Assembly: GCA_963834705.1 (NCBI GenBank)
Contig: CAWICV010000006.1
Location: forward strand, 345,743-409,742
Length of the DNA stretch: 64,000 bases
Reading direction: 5' to 3'
Source: RYN-230 sp963834705
GTDB lineage: Bacteria; Actinomycetota; Actinomycetes; Streptosporangiales; Streptosporangiaceae
The position numbers and the translations under genes were made by a program. Positions 8,417-17,377 of the stretch are shown one piece after another (within the stretch, counting starts at the first letter, position 1; each line of letters starts with the position of its first letter). The notes under the pieces were generated by a model. That model saw nothing but the letters and a program-made list of their open reading frames with translations. It ran no database searches and had not been told where the DNA came from.

Positions 8417-10810
8417 TCAGGGCACCGACCACTGCTGGTTGGATCCGCCGTTGCAGGCCCACAGGTCCAGCTGAGTGCCCTCCGTCGTGCTGAAGCCCGG
8501 GTCGTCGAGGCACATACCGGACGCCGGGTTCACCAGCTCGCCGTTCACCGCCAGCCACTTCTGGTTGGCCCCGCCGTTGCAGGCCCACTCCTCGATCAGG
8601 GTTCCGTTGGTGTAGCTGGCGTTGGTGATGTCCAGGCAGCTGCCGTTGATCTGCACGGTGCCGTTGCTGGCCATGGTCCAGGTCTGCGAACTGGCGTTGC
8701 CGTTGCACGCCCACATCTGGATCTTGGTGCCGTTGGCGCTCGACCCGCCGTTGGCGTCCACGCAGTCGGCGGTGTCGTCGCCCGCGACGATCGGCCCGCT
8801 GGGGGTGGCCGAGCCGACCAGGGTGACCGACAGGTTGTCGAACTGATCGGTCTGGTAGCCCGAGGTCCCCAGGCCGACCATGCCCGACGCATACGACGAG
8901 TCGGTGACCGTGCCCACCGTCGTCCCGTTGATCGCCGCCGAGATCGAATGGCCGTTGAACGTCAGCGCCAGGTGCTGCCACGTCCCGGTGCCGGGCGCGG
9001 TGACCGAGCCGCTGGCCAGCGTGGTCAGCCCGCCGCTCTTGCTGTTCCGCACGATCGACCACGCACCAGTGCTGCCCAGCTGCAGGTAGTAGTCGTTAAT
9101 ATTTGCCGGGCTGAACGCGTCCTGGGCGCCGGCGCGGCCGAGGAGCTGCACCGCGCCCGCCGAAGACATCAGGGCGTCCGCGGAAACCGTGTAGTTAGCC
9201 CAGCTCAGATTGCCCCCGATCGTGTAGGGGGTGGCATTGTTATCCCATTCGATTGGCGCAGCGCCAGCTTGTTGCTGGACACATTGGCCGGACCGGCCGC
9301 CTGCGCACGGCTCAACTTCGAACGCGCCTTGCATCTGGGACAGGTACCTGGGCTGCTGGCCCACGGTGTCGCTGTCGAACGAGTCCGAGTAGGGCAGGCT
9401 CAGCGTGCTCTGCGCCGGGCTGGCCGCGGTGCCCTTGCCCTGCCCGCTGGTGGTGGTCAGCGTGTAGATGTAGCCCGGCTGCACGGTGAGTGAGTAGCTG
9501 CCGTTCGACGGGGTGATGCTGGCCTGCTGGGCGAACTGCGGCCCGGACCCCGGCGTGTTCACGTCGGTCGCCCACACGTGCACGGTGCCGGTGGACAGGC
9601 CGCCGGACACGTTGACGGTGACCGTCTGCGCGGCCGTGGCCGTGGTGCTCTCGATGATCGTGGAGTAGTCGGTGCCATCGGCCGACTTGAGCGTCACATA
9701 GCTGCCGTTGGACTCGCTGCCGCCCAGGTACCCGGAACCGGAGTTGAGGAACTGCCAGCCCGGCGCGGTGAACTGGGTGACCTGCGCGGTGGCCCACAGG
9801 CTCTCGCCGACGCGGTACGCGCCGGACCACGGCTGGCTGGCCAGGACCAGCCCGTCCGTGTTGTACGGAAGGTTGGGGTAGATGGCGGCGATCACCGGCC
9901 AGTTGATGTACCCGGTGAGGTCGGCGTCCACGTAGCCGCGGGTGATCGAGCGGATCAGCGCGGGAGCACCCGTGTTCAGGTCCTGCGACCCGTTCTCACT
10001 GGCCCACAACGGCTTGCCGGTGCCCTCGGCCGTCGAGTTGGCCGGGCAGGTGCCGGCGCTGCCGCCGTCGCCGCCGGCGCACGGGTAGTGCACCCCGATG
10101 ATCGAGACGGCGTTGGCGAACGTGGAGTTGCCCGCGATTTCGGTGGCGATGCTCCAGTCGCTGTCCGCGCCGACGATCTGCACGCTGGAGTAGCCGTCCG
10201 CGTTCAGCGTCGAGCGCAGCTGCTCATACCAGGAGATGTTGTAGCCGCGCTCGTTCCAGCCGCCGAGATAGTTGATGGTCAGGTTGTGCGATGCGGCACA
10301 GTTGAGCCAGCTGACCAGGTAGTTGATCGTGGCCGTGGAGAAGAACGAGCCCAGCCAGCCCGGTGCCCCCCAGGCCAGCCCGTACAGCTTGATGTTCGGG
10401 TTCAGCGCCTTGGCCTGCTCCATCAGCCACCACTCGTAGCCGTTGTTGCAGTTGATGCTGCCCGAGGCGTGCTCGATGCTGGATTCCGAGCCGTCCGTGG
10501 AGTTGGTGTCCCCGCCGATCTCCACCTTGAGGATCTGCAGGTCCGCGCCGTAGCCCGGCTCGAACAGGTAGTCCAGGATCTGCTGCTGCTGGGCGGCCGG
10601 ATAGTCGGTCAGCAGCCGGCTGTTCCCGCCGCCTCCGCTGATCGCCCCGATACCGCCGAACGTGCGGCCCGCGCTGGTGCCGTTGACCGTGATCGTCGTG
10701 GCCGCGGCGGCCGGCGAGACCGGCATCGCGACCAGCCAGGCCAAGCCGAGCAGCGCCGTGGTGGCCAGCGCGAGAGCATGCCGTAACCCGGCGGGCGAGA
10801 TCCTGTTCAT
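8417..10810 (-). CDS. Secreted GH59 galactosylceramidase-like enzyme with ricin-B lectin domain
   Basis: A 797-aa exported protein. The signal peptide ends near PAAAA. The GH59 signature FGGIGAISGGGGNSRLL is followed by LQILKVEIGGDTNSTDGSE. The acid/base Glu is in GGWNERGY and the nucleophile Glu in PLWASENGS, matching the two catalytic glutamates of animal galactocerebrosidase. A central beta-sandwich/laminin-G-like region (SDSFDSDTVG onward) precedes a C-terminal ricin-B/CBM13 trefoil with three QxW-type repeats (SQTWTM, NQKWLA, NQQWSV). It should cleave beta-galactosides outside the cell. Galactolipid or galactan substrates are inference. No frameshift is seen across 2.4 kb, unlike the neighbouring GH31 gene. 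No GAAGCGCTTC site was noticed upstream. Confidence 0.88.
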   Translation of the reverse strand: MNRISPAGLRHALALATTALLGLAWLVAMPVSPAAAATTITVNGTSAGRTFGGIGAISGGGGNSRLLTDYPAAQQQQILDYLFEPGYGADLQILKVEIGGDTNSTDGSESSIEHASGSINCNNGYEWWLMEQAKALNPNIKLYGLAWGAPGWLGSFFSTATINYLVSWLNCAASHNLTINYLGGWNERGYNISWYEQLRSTLNADGYSSVQIVGADSDWSIATEIAGNSTFANAVSIIGVHYPCAGGDGGSAGTCPANSTAEGTGKPLWASENGSQDLNTGAPALIRSITRGYVDADLTGYINWPVIAAIYPNLPYNTDGLVLASQPWSGAYRVGESLWATAQVTQFTAPGWQFLNSGSGYLGGSESNGSYVTLKSADGTDYSTIIESTTATAAQTVTVNVSGGLSTGTVHVWATDVNTPGSGPQFAQQASITPSNGSYSLTVQPGYIYTLTTTSGQGKGTAASPAQSTLSLPYSDSFDSDTVGQQPRYLSQMQGAFEVEPCAGGRSGQCVQQQAGAAPIEWDNNATPYTIGGNLSWANYTVSADALMSSAGAVQLLGRAGAQDAFSPANINDYYLQLGSTGAWSIVRNSKSGGLTTLASGSVTAPGTGTWQHLALTFNGHSISAAINGTTVGTVTDSSYASGMVGLGTSGYQTDQFDNLSVTLVGSATPSGPIVAGDDTADCVDANGGSSANGTKIQMWACNGNASSQTWTMASNGTVQINGSCLDITNASYTNGTLIEEWACNGGANQKWLAVNGELVNPASGMCLDDPGFSTTEGTQLDLWACNGGSNQQWSVP

Positions 10811-11038
10811 GCCTGTTTCCTTCCAGGAGTTACTGCCTGGCCATGACTGACCGAATCTGAGCGAATGTGGTGGATAGCGTTGGAAGCTGCCTTCATTCAG
10901 GCACCCCGGGAGGGGGCCGTCAAGACGGCAGTTGCCCGGCTCGGGTCGGCGTGCTGGCCGGGGGGCCAGGTGGGTGCCCGAGACGACCGAATGATGTGGA
11001 TTAGCAGAAACGGGCTGTGACTGCTGATAGCATTTCGG
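10811..11038. other. Divergent intergenic region between GH59 and phosphatase genes
   Basis: About 230 bp holding the promoters of two divergent genes. I see no confident -10/-35 pair and no palindromic operator. The stretch near 11000-11030 (GATTAGCAG ... CTGCTGATAG) contains short AGCAG/CTGCT complementary arms around a 16-nt gap, a possible regulator site. Confidence 0.3.
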
Positions 11039-12301
11039 TTGCTTTCGCCGACCTGGCCCGGGGGATCAGGCGGCAGATACGGGGACTGTCGCTTTCGGGG
11101 ATCTGGGGTTTTGTTCGGAGCGCAGGGAGATTTTCGGGGTAGGCGGGGCAGGGCCGGCCGGGATCGCGCGCCGGGTCATGTCCCGCGGGTTAGTGCTGGT
11201 CCGGAACCGCCGTTGCGGTCGGCCCGCCAGTACGCACTGGACGCGCTGCCCTTTGTGATCATGGCCGGCGTGGCCATCGCCGCGATCTGGGTCGACAAGG
11301 GCTCGGAACTGCTGCCGTTGCTGGCGCTGGGCCCGGCGTTCGCGGCCGTATCCGGCGGCGTGCGTAAGACGGTGGTGGCCGGCACGGTGGCGTTCGCGCT
11401 GTGCGCGCTGATGGCCGCGTACCAGATGATCGGCTCGTGGGAGAACTACGCCCTCGACTCGGCCACCGTGGCCGGGGTCACGGTGGCCGCGGTGATGGCC
11501 AGCACGCTGCGTGCCCGCCGGGCCCGGGAACTGGCCGAGGTGCGGGCGATCGCCGAGGTCGCCCAGCAGGTCGTGCTGGGTCCGATTCCGGACGAGGTGA
11601 GCTCGGTCCGGCTCGCGGTGCGGTACATGTCGGCCACGTCGCACGCGCAGATCGGCGGCGACCTGTACGAGGTGGTACCGGCGCTGGACGGCTGCCGGCT
11701 CATCATCGGCGACGTCCAGGGCAAGGGGCTGATCGCGGTGAAAACGGCGGCGGCCGTGCTCGGCGCGTTCCGGGAGAGCGCGCATGACGCGGCCGACCTG
11801 ACCGTGATCGCGGAGCGGATCGAGCTGAGCCTGTCCCGCCAGCTCACCGCCGAGCAGTTCGTGACCGCGGTGCTGGCCGAGGTCAGCTCGGACGGGTCCA
11901 AGATCCAGCTGCTGAGCTGCGGTCACCCGCCGCCGCTGCTGTTCGCGGGCGGGACCGGCCGGTTCGTCGAGCCGGCCATGCCGGGCCTGCCGCTTGGCCT
12001 GTCCCACCTGGCCGAGTTCCCGCGCGACGTGACCACGCTCCCGTTCGGCCCGGGCGACCAGCTGCTGTTCTACACCGACGGGGTCAGCGAGGCGCGGAAC
12101 ATCGCGGGTGACTTCTACCCGCTGTCCGAGCACCAGGCGCTCACCGGCGGCCAGGAGCCGGAGGCGGTCCTCGACCAGCTGCAGCAGGACGTGCTCCGGC
12201 ACGTCGGCCACGCGCTGGACGACGACGCCGCAATGCTGCTGCTGCGCCGCGAGCCGGCTTCCGTGGGCCCGGCCCCGGCGGCGTGGACCAGTTCGATGTG
12301 A
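11039..12301 (+). CDS. Membrane-anchored SpoIIE-type PP2C serine phosphatase
   Basis: The C-terminal 240 residues form a PP2C/SpoIIE phosphatase. Metal-binding motifs are AQIGGDLYEVV, IIGDVQGKGL, LLSCGHPPPLL, LLFYTDGVSEARN and the terminal DDDAAMLLL. Ahead of it lie about four hydrophobic helices (ALPFVIMAGVAIAAIW and following), so it is membrane-bound with a cytosolic catalytic domain. Such enzymes dephosphorylate STAS anti-sigma antagonists. The candidate partners are the STAS proteins at 27.9-28.7 kb, which is inference. The start is unsettled: the frame opens at TTG 11039, but the first 55 codons look non-coding (Gly/Arg rich), and TTG 11213 would begin just before the first helix. Confidence 0.82.
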   Translation: MLSPTWPGGSGGRYGDCRFRGSGVLFGAQGDFRGRRGRAGRDRAPGHVPRVSAGPEPPLRSARQYALDALPFVIMAGVAIAAIWVDKGSELLPLLALGPAFAAVSGGVRKTVVAGTVAFALCALMAAYQMIGSWENYALDSATVAGVTVAAVMASTLRARRARELAEVRAIAEVAQQVVLGPIPDEVSSVRLAVRYMSATSHAQIGGDLYEVVPALDGCRLIIGDVQGKGLIAVKTAAAVLGAFRESAHDAADLTVIAERIELSLSRQLTAEQFVTAVLAEVSSDGSKIQLLSCGHPPPLLFAGGTGRFVEPAMPGLPLGLSHLAEFPRDVTTLPFGPGDQLLFYTDGVSEARNIAGDFYPLSEHQALTGGQEPEAVLDQLQQDVLRHVGHALDDDAAMLLLRREPASVGPAPAAWTSSM

Positions 12302-12612
12302 CCGGCCCACGCGGCCTCCTCGAGCCCTCCGGGATGCACGACTTAGCTCCGGGCTGAGTCATCCCGGATACCTGGCCGGACCGGTGGGGTAGCGCCGCCC
12401 GGACGGGGTGGTCCCCGGGATTAGCTGATGGCGGCTCAGGTTGCCGCGCTGGGAGTATCCGAGGGCTCCTCGGCTGCGCCAGTCCGCGCAGCGAAGAGTG
12501 TCCCGCAGCCTGACGACGCCAGGCGCCGGGGCGGCGAGGCTGGATCTTGCTGGCAGGCCGAGCAGGAAGGCCGTCTGGCAGACCCGTCTTCGACGTTGAA
12601 GGGAACACTCCG
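12302..12612. other. Intergenic region with one hairpin
   Basis: About 310 bp. The only structure I see is an 8-bp inverted repeat (CCGGGATG 12329-12336 with CATCCCGG 12360-12367, 23-nt loop), a possible terminator for the phosphatase gene. The open frame at 12547-12612 is taken as the leader of the next gene, not coding. Confidence 0.4.
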
Positions 12613-13401
12613 ATGTCCGTCCTTATCGCCCCGGCAGCACGCCCCGGTTCGCCGGCGAGCCCGCCTGGCCCGCCCAAGCTGTCCGGCGCCAGCCTGCGCA
12701 GGGCCCAAGTCGAGACGCTGCGCACACCCCGGTTCGGCTACAGCATCCCGGCGCGGCTGCTGTTCTGGATGGTGGATGTGATCTACGGCCGGCCGCGGAC
12801 GTTGCGGAAGTTTGTTGTGCTGGAGATCGTGGCCCGGGTGCCCTACCAAGCGTGGGAACGCGCCGCCTACGGCGCGCTGACCCGGATGCACCCGCGGCTG
12901 CGGTTGGCCGGGCGGATCTTCGAGCGGGTCGTGGAGACCCGTGCCCAGCAGGACAACGAGCAGTATCACCTGCTGATCCTGGAGGAGCTGGCGCAGCGCC
13001 AGGGGGTCGCCCGGCCATTCCTGCGGTTCCGGCTGCTGCCGTGGCTGATGGCCGTCGGCTACTACCAGCTGTCGTGGCTGCTGTACGTATGCTGGCCGGC
13101 CGCGAGCTACCGGCTCAACGCCGCGTTCGAGGATCACGCCGAGCACGATTACATGCTGTTCGTCACCGAGCATCCCGAGTGGGAGGCCCAGCCCTACGAT
13201 GGGTCGTTCCAGGCCGGCTACGGTCACCACGGATCGCTCGCCGACCTGTTCCGCCAGATCGGGCATGACGAGCGGGTGCACAAGCTGGAAAGTCTCGCCG
13301 CCCTGGACGAGCCGCGGCTGCGCGACGACCTGTCCGCCGCGCTCGCCGCGCGCAGCCAGCGCCTGCGGGCCGATCTCCGGCAGCAGCCGCCAAGCCGGTG
13401 A
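12613..13401 (+). CDS. Alternative oxidase-like diiron membrane protein
   Basis: A 262-aa protein with the four-helix diiron motif order of alternative oxidase. ETRAQQDNEQYHL matches the LET...NERMHL region, AAFEDHAEHDYM matches LEEEA.H, and IGHDERVHKLES matches RADEAHHRDVNH. The glutamates and histidines of all four helices are present. Two hydrophobic stretches (PWLMAVGYYQLSWLLYVCWP) fit interfacial membrane binding. AOX oxidises ubiquinol directly with oxygen, bypassing proton pumping. Actinobacteria use menaquinone and AOX relatives there are little studied, so the substrate is open. ATG 12613 follows GAAGGG; the in-frame ATG upstream at 12547 lacks a site. Confidence 0.75.
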   Translation: MSVLIAPAARPGSPASPPGPPKLSGASLRRAQVETLRTPRFGYSIPARLLFWMVDVIYGRPRTLRKFVVLEIVARVPYQAWERAAYGALTRMHPRLRLAGRIFERVVETRAQQDNEQYHLLILEELAQRQGVARPFLRFRLLPWLMAVGYYQLSWLLYVCWPAASYRLNAAFEDHAEHDYMLFVTEHPEWEAQPYDGSFQAGYGHHGSLADLFRQIGHDERVHKLESLAALDEPRLRDDLSAALAARSQRLRADLRQQPPSR

Positions 13402-13572
13402 CGGTCTCGCCGCGGGCGGGCTACCACGATCGTCGTATCGGCCGGCCGCCGGAGTCATCTTCTGGCCGACGGGACATCATCCGCTGGCCGACGACACCCC
13501 GGCGGCCGGCCGCCACGATAAGGGGACTGCCGCTACCGGGAACGCACTGACATCTAGCGAACAGGCGGGCAA

Positions 13573-14055
13573 ATGACACTCCACGCGGGCACAACCCACC
13601 CAGGCGCATCGGGCCGGCGGGCCAGTACAGGCCGGACGGCGGGGCTTCGCCGCGCGAGCCTTGCCGCGCTGGTCCTGCTGCTCGTCCAGTACGGGATCGG
13701 CATCGGGGTCAACCTCTATGTCACCGTTCCGGCCGCCGATCGCGAACACAGCATCGGGACGGCGATATCGAACGGGCCGGGCGCGTTGACGGTGCACATC
13801 GTGCTCGGGCTGCTGCTTATCCTGGCCGCCGCCGGCTTGGTCGTCCAGGCCATCAGAGCCCGTCACGGTGGCGTGATCGTAACCTCGGTGATCGGCCTGC
13901 TCGCCCTCGTTGGCGCCGCCGCGCAGGGAGCTGCCTTCGTCAACAAGAGCCACCCATCGGCATCGATGACCATGGCCATCCTGACCGGAGTGGCGTTGCT
14001 GTGTTACGGCATCAGTCTTTACCTCCTCGGATCCCCTGGCCGGCCGTCGGCCTGA
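13573..14055 (+). CDS. Small four-helix membrane protein, unknown function
   Basis: A 160-aa protein with a basic Arg-rich N-terminus (about 30 residues) and four predicted helices (ASLAALVLLLVQYGIGIGV, LTVHIVLGLLLILAAAGLVV, VIVTSVIGLLALVGAAAQG, MAILTGVALLCYGISLYLL). The first loop is extracytoplasmic in appearance and resembles the quinol/haem-type small membrane proteins near COX15 or cytochrome b561, but no conserved histidine pair can be assigned with confidence. It follows the AOX-like gene by 170 bp, so a link to respiration is possible but unproven. ATG 13573 has only a weak site (GGCGGGC). Confidence 0.6.
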   Translation: MTLHAGTTHPGASGRRASTGRTAGLRRASLAALVLLLVQYGIGIGVNLYVTVPAADREHSIGTAISNGPGALTVHIVLGLLLILAAAGLVVQAIRARHGGVIVTSVIGLLALVGAAAQGAAFVNKSHPSASMTMAILTGVALLCYGISLYLLGSPGRPSA

Positions 14056-14195
14056 CCGCGCAGATGCGACGTGCTACGGGGGGACGGCCTGCCACGAGCG
14101 CAGTAGAAGGCGGTCGCCGGTGTTGGCCGCACGTTGAGGCGAAGGTAGCCGCCGGGCTGACGACGGGCTGCGCGCTCGGCCGGCACGATGGGCTC

Positions 14196-15440
14196 ATGCC
14201 TGGAACTAAGCAGGCCGGCGGCTCGGCCACCGCGCCGCTGCCGGTGCTCTTCCTGATGGCTGACACCGGCGGTGGGCACAGGAATGCGGCGCTGGCGGTC
14301 GGCGAGTCCCTGGAGCTGGCGTACCCCGGCCGGTTCGCTCCGGTGCTGTGCGATCCCCTGAGCGGCCCTGGCTCGGCCCGGCTGCTGCGCTGGGTCACCC
14401 GGCTGTACGGCCCCGCGGTCCGGCTGGCCCCGTGCCTATGGGGCGCCGCCTATTACGCCACCAACGCACGCCCGGCTATGTGGCTGCTGCGGCGCACCCT
14501 GCTGCGGCCCGCCGACCGGGTGGCAGCCGGTGCGGCCAGGGCGCACCAGCCCGCGGCGATCGTGTCGTTTCATCCGCTCACCGGCATGGCCGCAGTCTGG
14601 GCGCGGGATCAGGCCGCACCACTGGCGCCCGTGGTGACCGTCATCACCGACCTAGCCGCCATGCACGCGGCCTGGCCGTACGCCGACGCTGACCTGATCA
14701 TCGCGCCGTCTGCCATTACCGCCCGGTATGGCCCGGCTGGTGGTGACACCGGGCCCTCCCGGCCTGGGAAGCCCGCACGCGGTGCCTGGGCGGTGGCCGG
14801 CCTGCCGGTTAGCTGCGAGTTCCACCGCGGCCCGCTGCCGGCGGCCCAGCGTGCGCGCCTCCGGCGGTCGCTGGGGCTAGCCGAAAGCGGGCTCATCATC
14901 CTGCTGACCGGCGGCGGCGAGGGCAGCGGCGGCATGGCCCGCCGGGCCGCCGCGATCCTGCGGCAGTTCTCCGACGTGCACGTGGTCGTGGTGCGCGGGC
15001 GCAACACTGCGCTCAAGCGCCGGCTCGACCGGCTGGCGCTGCGATCCGGCGGCCGGCTGACGGTGACTGGCTTCGTCAACAACATGAGCGATTGGCTACG
15101 GTGCTGCGACCTGGTCGTCACCAAAGCCGGGCCGGGAACCATCGCGGAGGCCGCCTGCTGCGGTACACCGCTGCTGCTGACCGCGCACATCCCGGGTCAG
15201 GAGAAGGGCAATTGTGAGATCGTGACCGGCGCGGGTGCCGGGCTTCGGGTGCCGGACGTGCGGCGACTCGTTGCCGAGATTGGCCGACTTCGCCGGGACC
15301 GCGACGCCATCGACGCGATGCGCGCGGCGTCTGCGCGCCTGGCCCGGCCTGACGCCGCGGGGCATACTGCCAGGCTGATCGCCGACCTGATACCGGCCAG
15401 CGCCACGGCCACGCGAGCGGTCTCGTGCGCCGGGCTCTGA
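14196..15440 (+). CDS. MGDG-synthase/MurG-type glycosyltransferase (GT28)
   Basis: A 414-aa GT-B enzyme. The N-terminal MGDG_synth motif is MADTGGGHRNAALAVGESLE. The acceptor-domain Rossmann half follows, and the C-terminal nucleotide-sugar half contains LLTGGGEGSGGMARRA and VTKAGPGTIAEAACCGTPLL, the usual UDP-sugar loop. It would add galactose or glucose to diacylglycerol or another lipid at the inner membrane face. ATG 14196 opens just before the conserved core. The frame extends upstream to 14001 through the end of the previous gene, with no coding character. Its 3' end overlaps the next gene by 16 bp, so the two are probably translated together. Confidence 0.82.
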   Translation: MPGTKQAGGSATAPLPVLFLMADTGGGHRNAALAVGESLELAYPGRFAPVLCDPLSGPGSARLLRWVTRLYGPAVRLAPCLWGAAYYATNARPAMWLLRRTLLRPADRVAAGAARAHQPAAIVSFHPLTGMAAVWARDQAAPLAPVVTVITDLAAMHAAWPYADADLIIAPSAITARYGPAGGDTGPSRPGKPARGAWAVAGLPVSCEFHRGPLPAAQRARLRRSLGLAESGLIILLTGGGEGSGGMARRAAAILRQFSDVHVVVVRGRNTALKRRLDRLALRSGGRLTVTGFVNNMSDWLRCCDLVVTKAGPGTIAEAACCGTPLLLTAHIPGQEKGNCEIVTGAGAGLRVPDVRRLVAEIGRLRRDRDAIDAMRAASARLARPDAAGHTARLIADLIPASATATRAVSCAGL

Positions 15441-16534
15441 CCGAGCTGCGGCTGAGGCGGGCCGCACAGCCGCTCACCGAGCGGTGGCGGCAGCTGCCGG
15501 TGCAGCCGCGCGGCGCGGCGCAGCTGGGGATCAGCTTCCGGCCGCTGCAGGCGGCGGCGCTCGGGCTGGACCCGGACGCTGCGCTGCAGGCACTGCTGGC
15601 CTACCCGTTCCAGGTGATGCGGATGGGCGCTTACTGGAACCGGCTGGAGCCAAACCATGGCGACTTCCAGCCCGGTGAGCTGGACCGCCAGCTGGACGCA
15701 GCGGAGCGGGCGGGCAAGCAGGTCATCATGTGCCTCGGCGCGGTAAAGACCTTCGGCTATCCCGAGTTCTTCGTGCCGGGGCATCACCTGGGCCAGCCGC
15801 TGCGCGAAGGCTCCCTGGTCCGGCCGGATGAGCGGCAGGCCCTGCTGGACGGCGCTATTGCGGTTGTGCATCGGGTCATCGAGCGGTACCGGCAACGTGA
15901 CTGCATCATCGCCTGGCAGGTCGAGCACGAGGCCGCCGATCCGCTCGGCATGGAGCACTCCTGGCGGCTGGCCGAGGCGTTCGTCCGCCGCGAGGTCGAA
16001 GCGGTCCGGACCGCGGATCCCGGCCGGCCGGTCATGATGAACGGCTTCCTGGCGACTTCCACACCGGTAGCGCTGCAGCAATGGTGGCGCACCAGGGACC
16101 AAGGCGATTCGCTGGCGGTGGCGCAGCGCCTGGCCGACATCGTCGGCATTGACTTCTACCCGAGGCACGCACTGGCCAGCGCCGGCCCGCTGGCCCTGTA
16201 CCTGGACGGCAGCCGGACGCCGTGGCAGCAGCACTGGCGGGAACAGCTGCTGGACGGCGTCGCCGCGGCTGGCCGACGGCTGATGATCGCCGAGGGACAG
16301 GCTGAGCCCTGGGAGGCCGTCACCACCCCGCCCAGCCCGGCCGGCCGGGCCATGTACAGCTGCCGGCCCGAGGACCTGATCAGGAACTACAACCAGTCCA
16401 TGCGCTGGGCTGAGGGGAAAGCCTTCGTCTTGGATGCGTACTTGTTCTGGGGGGCGGAATACTGGCTGCTGCGCGATCTTCGCGGTGACCCCAGTTACCT
16501 GCGGGCCTTCGCGCGCGTTCTGGAAGACGCCTGA
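15425..16534 (+). CDS. Clan GH-A TIM-barrel glycoside hydrolase (GH42/GH5-like)
   Basis: A 369-aa protein from GTG 15425, inside the end of the glycosyltransferase gene. Barrel features include MRMGAYWNRLEP (strand 2/3, as in GH42 beta-galactosidases), IIAWQVEHEA (the acid/base Glu after strand 4) and RLMIAEGQAEPW (the nucleophile Glu on strand 7). YLFWGAEYW lies on the last strand. There is no signal peptide, so it acts inside the cell. Coupled with a lipid glycosyltransferase, it may turn over the glycolipid the partner makes. That is inference. Its stop abuts the stop of the convergent ABC permease gene with no gap. Confidence 0.75.
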   Translation: MRRALTELRLRRAAQPLTERWRQLPVQPRGAAQLGISFRPLQAAALGLDPDAALQALLAYPFQVMRMGAYWNRLEPNHGDFQPGELDRQLDAAERAGKQVIMCLGAVKTFGYPEFFVPGHHLGQPLREGSLVRPDERQALLDGAIAVVHRVIERYRQRDCIIAWQVEHEAADPLGMEHSWRLAEAFVRREVEAVRTADPGRPVMMNGFLATSTPVALQQWWRTRDQGDSLAVAQRLADIVGIDFYPRHALASAGPLALYLDGSRTPWQQHWREQLLDGVAAAGRRLMIAEGQAEPWEAVTTPPSPAGRAMYSCRPEDLIRNYNQSMRWAEGKAFVLDAYLFWGAEYWLLRDLRGDPSYLRAFARVLEDA

Positions 16535-17377
16535 TCAGCGGGTGCGCTCCCGGTAGCCGAACACCGCCACGCCCGCGGTCAGCAGGACGACGAACAGGAT
16601 CGCGGTCACCGCCACGTCCAGCAGCGGGCTGCCTGATGCGACCAGGCGGTAGGCCGGCGTCCCGGCGTAATAAGCGGCGCGGGTCAGGTTGACCACATAG
16701 GTCATCGGCATCGCGTGCGCCAGCACCCGCAGATACGACGGGACTTCGCGCAGCGGCACCAGGACGCCGCCGAGGACGTACTGAGGGATGATCAGAAACT
16801 GGAAGATCTGCATCGCCGAGCGCTGGTTCGGCAGCACCGCGATCGTGGCCAGGCCGAAAGCGCCGCCGAGCAGGCAGCAGGCCAGGCACGGCCCTAGCAG
16901 CAGCGCAAGCTGAGACGGCGACATCCGGACCCCGAACGCCAGCGCGAAAACGACAATGCAGGCGCCCTGGCACAGCGCGACCAGAGTCTCCCCCGCGATT
17001 TTCCCGCCGACCAGGGTCAGCCTGGAGACGGGGGCCACGAACAGTTCGCGGGAGAAGTCGTTCTCCCGGTCCTCCACGATCGAGATCATGCCCGCTGCCG
17101 CCGACTGGAACAGGCTGGCGGCAAGTACCCCGGTGAACGCGAGCGTCACCGCGCTCAGGCCAGTGACCTGCCCCACGGTGGGCTGCAGGATGGCGCCCAG
17201 GCCGCCGATGAGCAGGACGGGAAACGCCAGGTTGACCGCCAGCCGGGGACGGTCGCGCAGCAGCTTGGTCAGGTCGCGCTGAGCGATGGCCAGCAGCCCG
17301 GACAGCTCGCGGCGCGGGCCAGTCACGGGCGGCCCGGCCGCCCGCGGGCCAGCCCCGGCGCGGGGCTGCGCGCTCAT
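16535..17377 (-). CDS. ABC-2 type transporter permease
   Basis: A 280-aa integral membrane protein of the ABC-2/DrrB type. It has a cytosolic N-terminus (AIAQRDLTKLLRDRPRL), six helices, and the conserved segment SIVEDRENDFSRELFVAPVSR between helices 2 and 3. The family exports drugs, polysaccharides or lipids with a DrrA-like ATPase. Its ATG overlaps the stop of the ATPase gene by 4 bp (ATGA), so it is the third cistron of the cupin-ATPase-permease operon. Confidence 0.9.
   Translation of the reverse strand: MSAQPRAGAGPRAAGPPVTGPRRELSGLLAIAQRDLTKLLRDRPRLAVNLAFPVLLIGGLGAILQPTVGQVTGLSAVTLAFTGVLAASLFQSAAAGMISIVEDRENDFSRELFVAPVSRLTLVGGKIAGETLVALCQGACIVVFALAFGVRMSPSQLALLLGPCLACCLLGGAFGLATIAVLPNQRSAMQIFQFLIIPQYVLGGVLVPLREVPSYLRVLAHAMPMTYVVNLTRAAYYAGTPAYRLVASGSPLLDVAVTAILFVVLLTAGVAVFGYRERTR

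Noticed and set aside
7443..9062. Minus-strand frame of 539 codons
   Set aside because: Crosses two convergent genes in the wrong frame; Arg/Gly/Gln/His-rich shadow typical of high GC.
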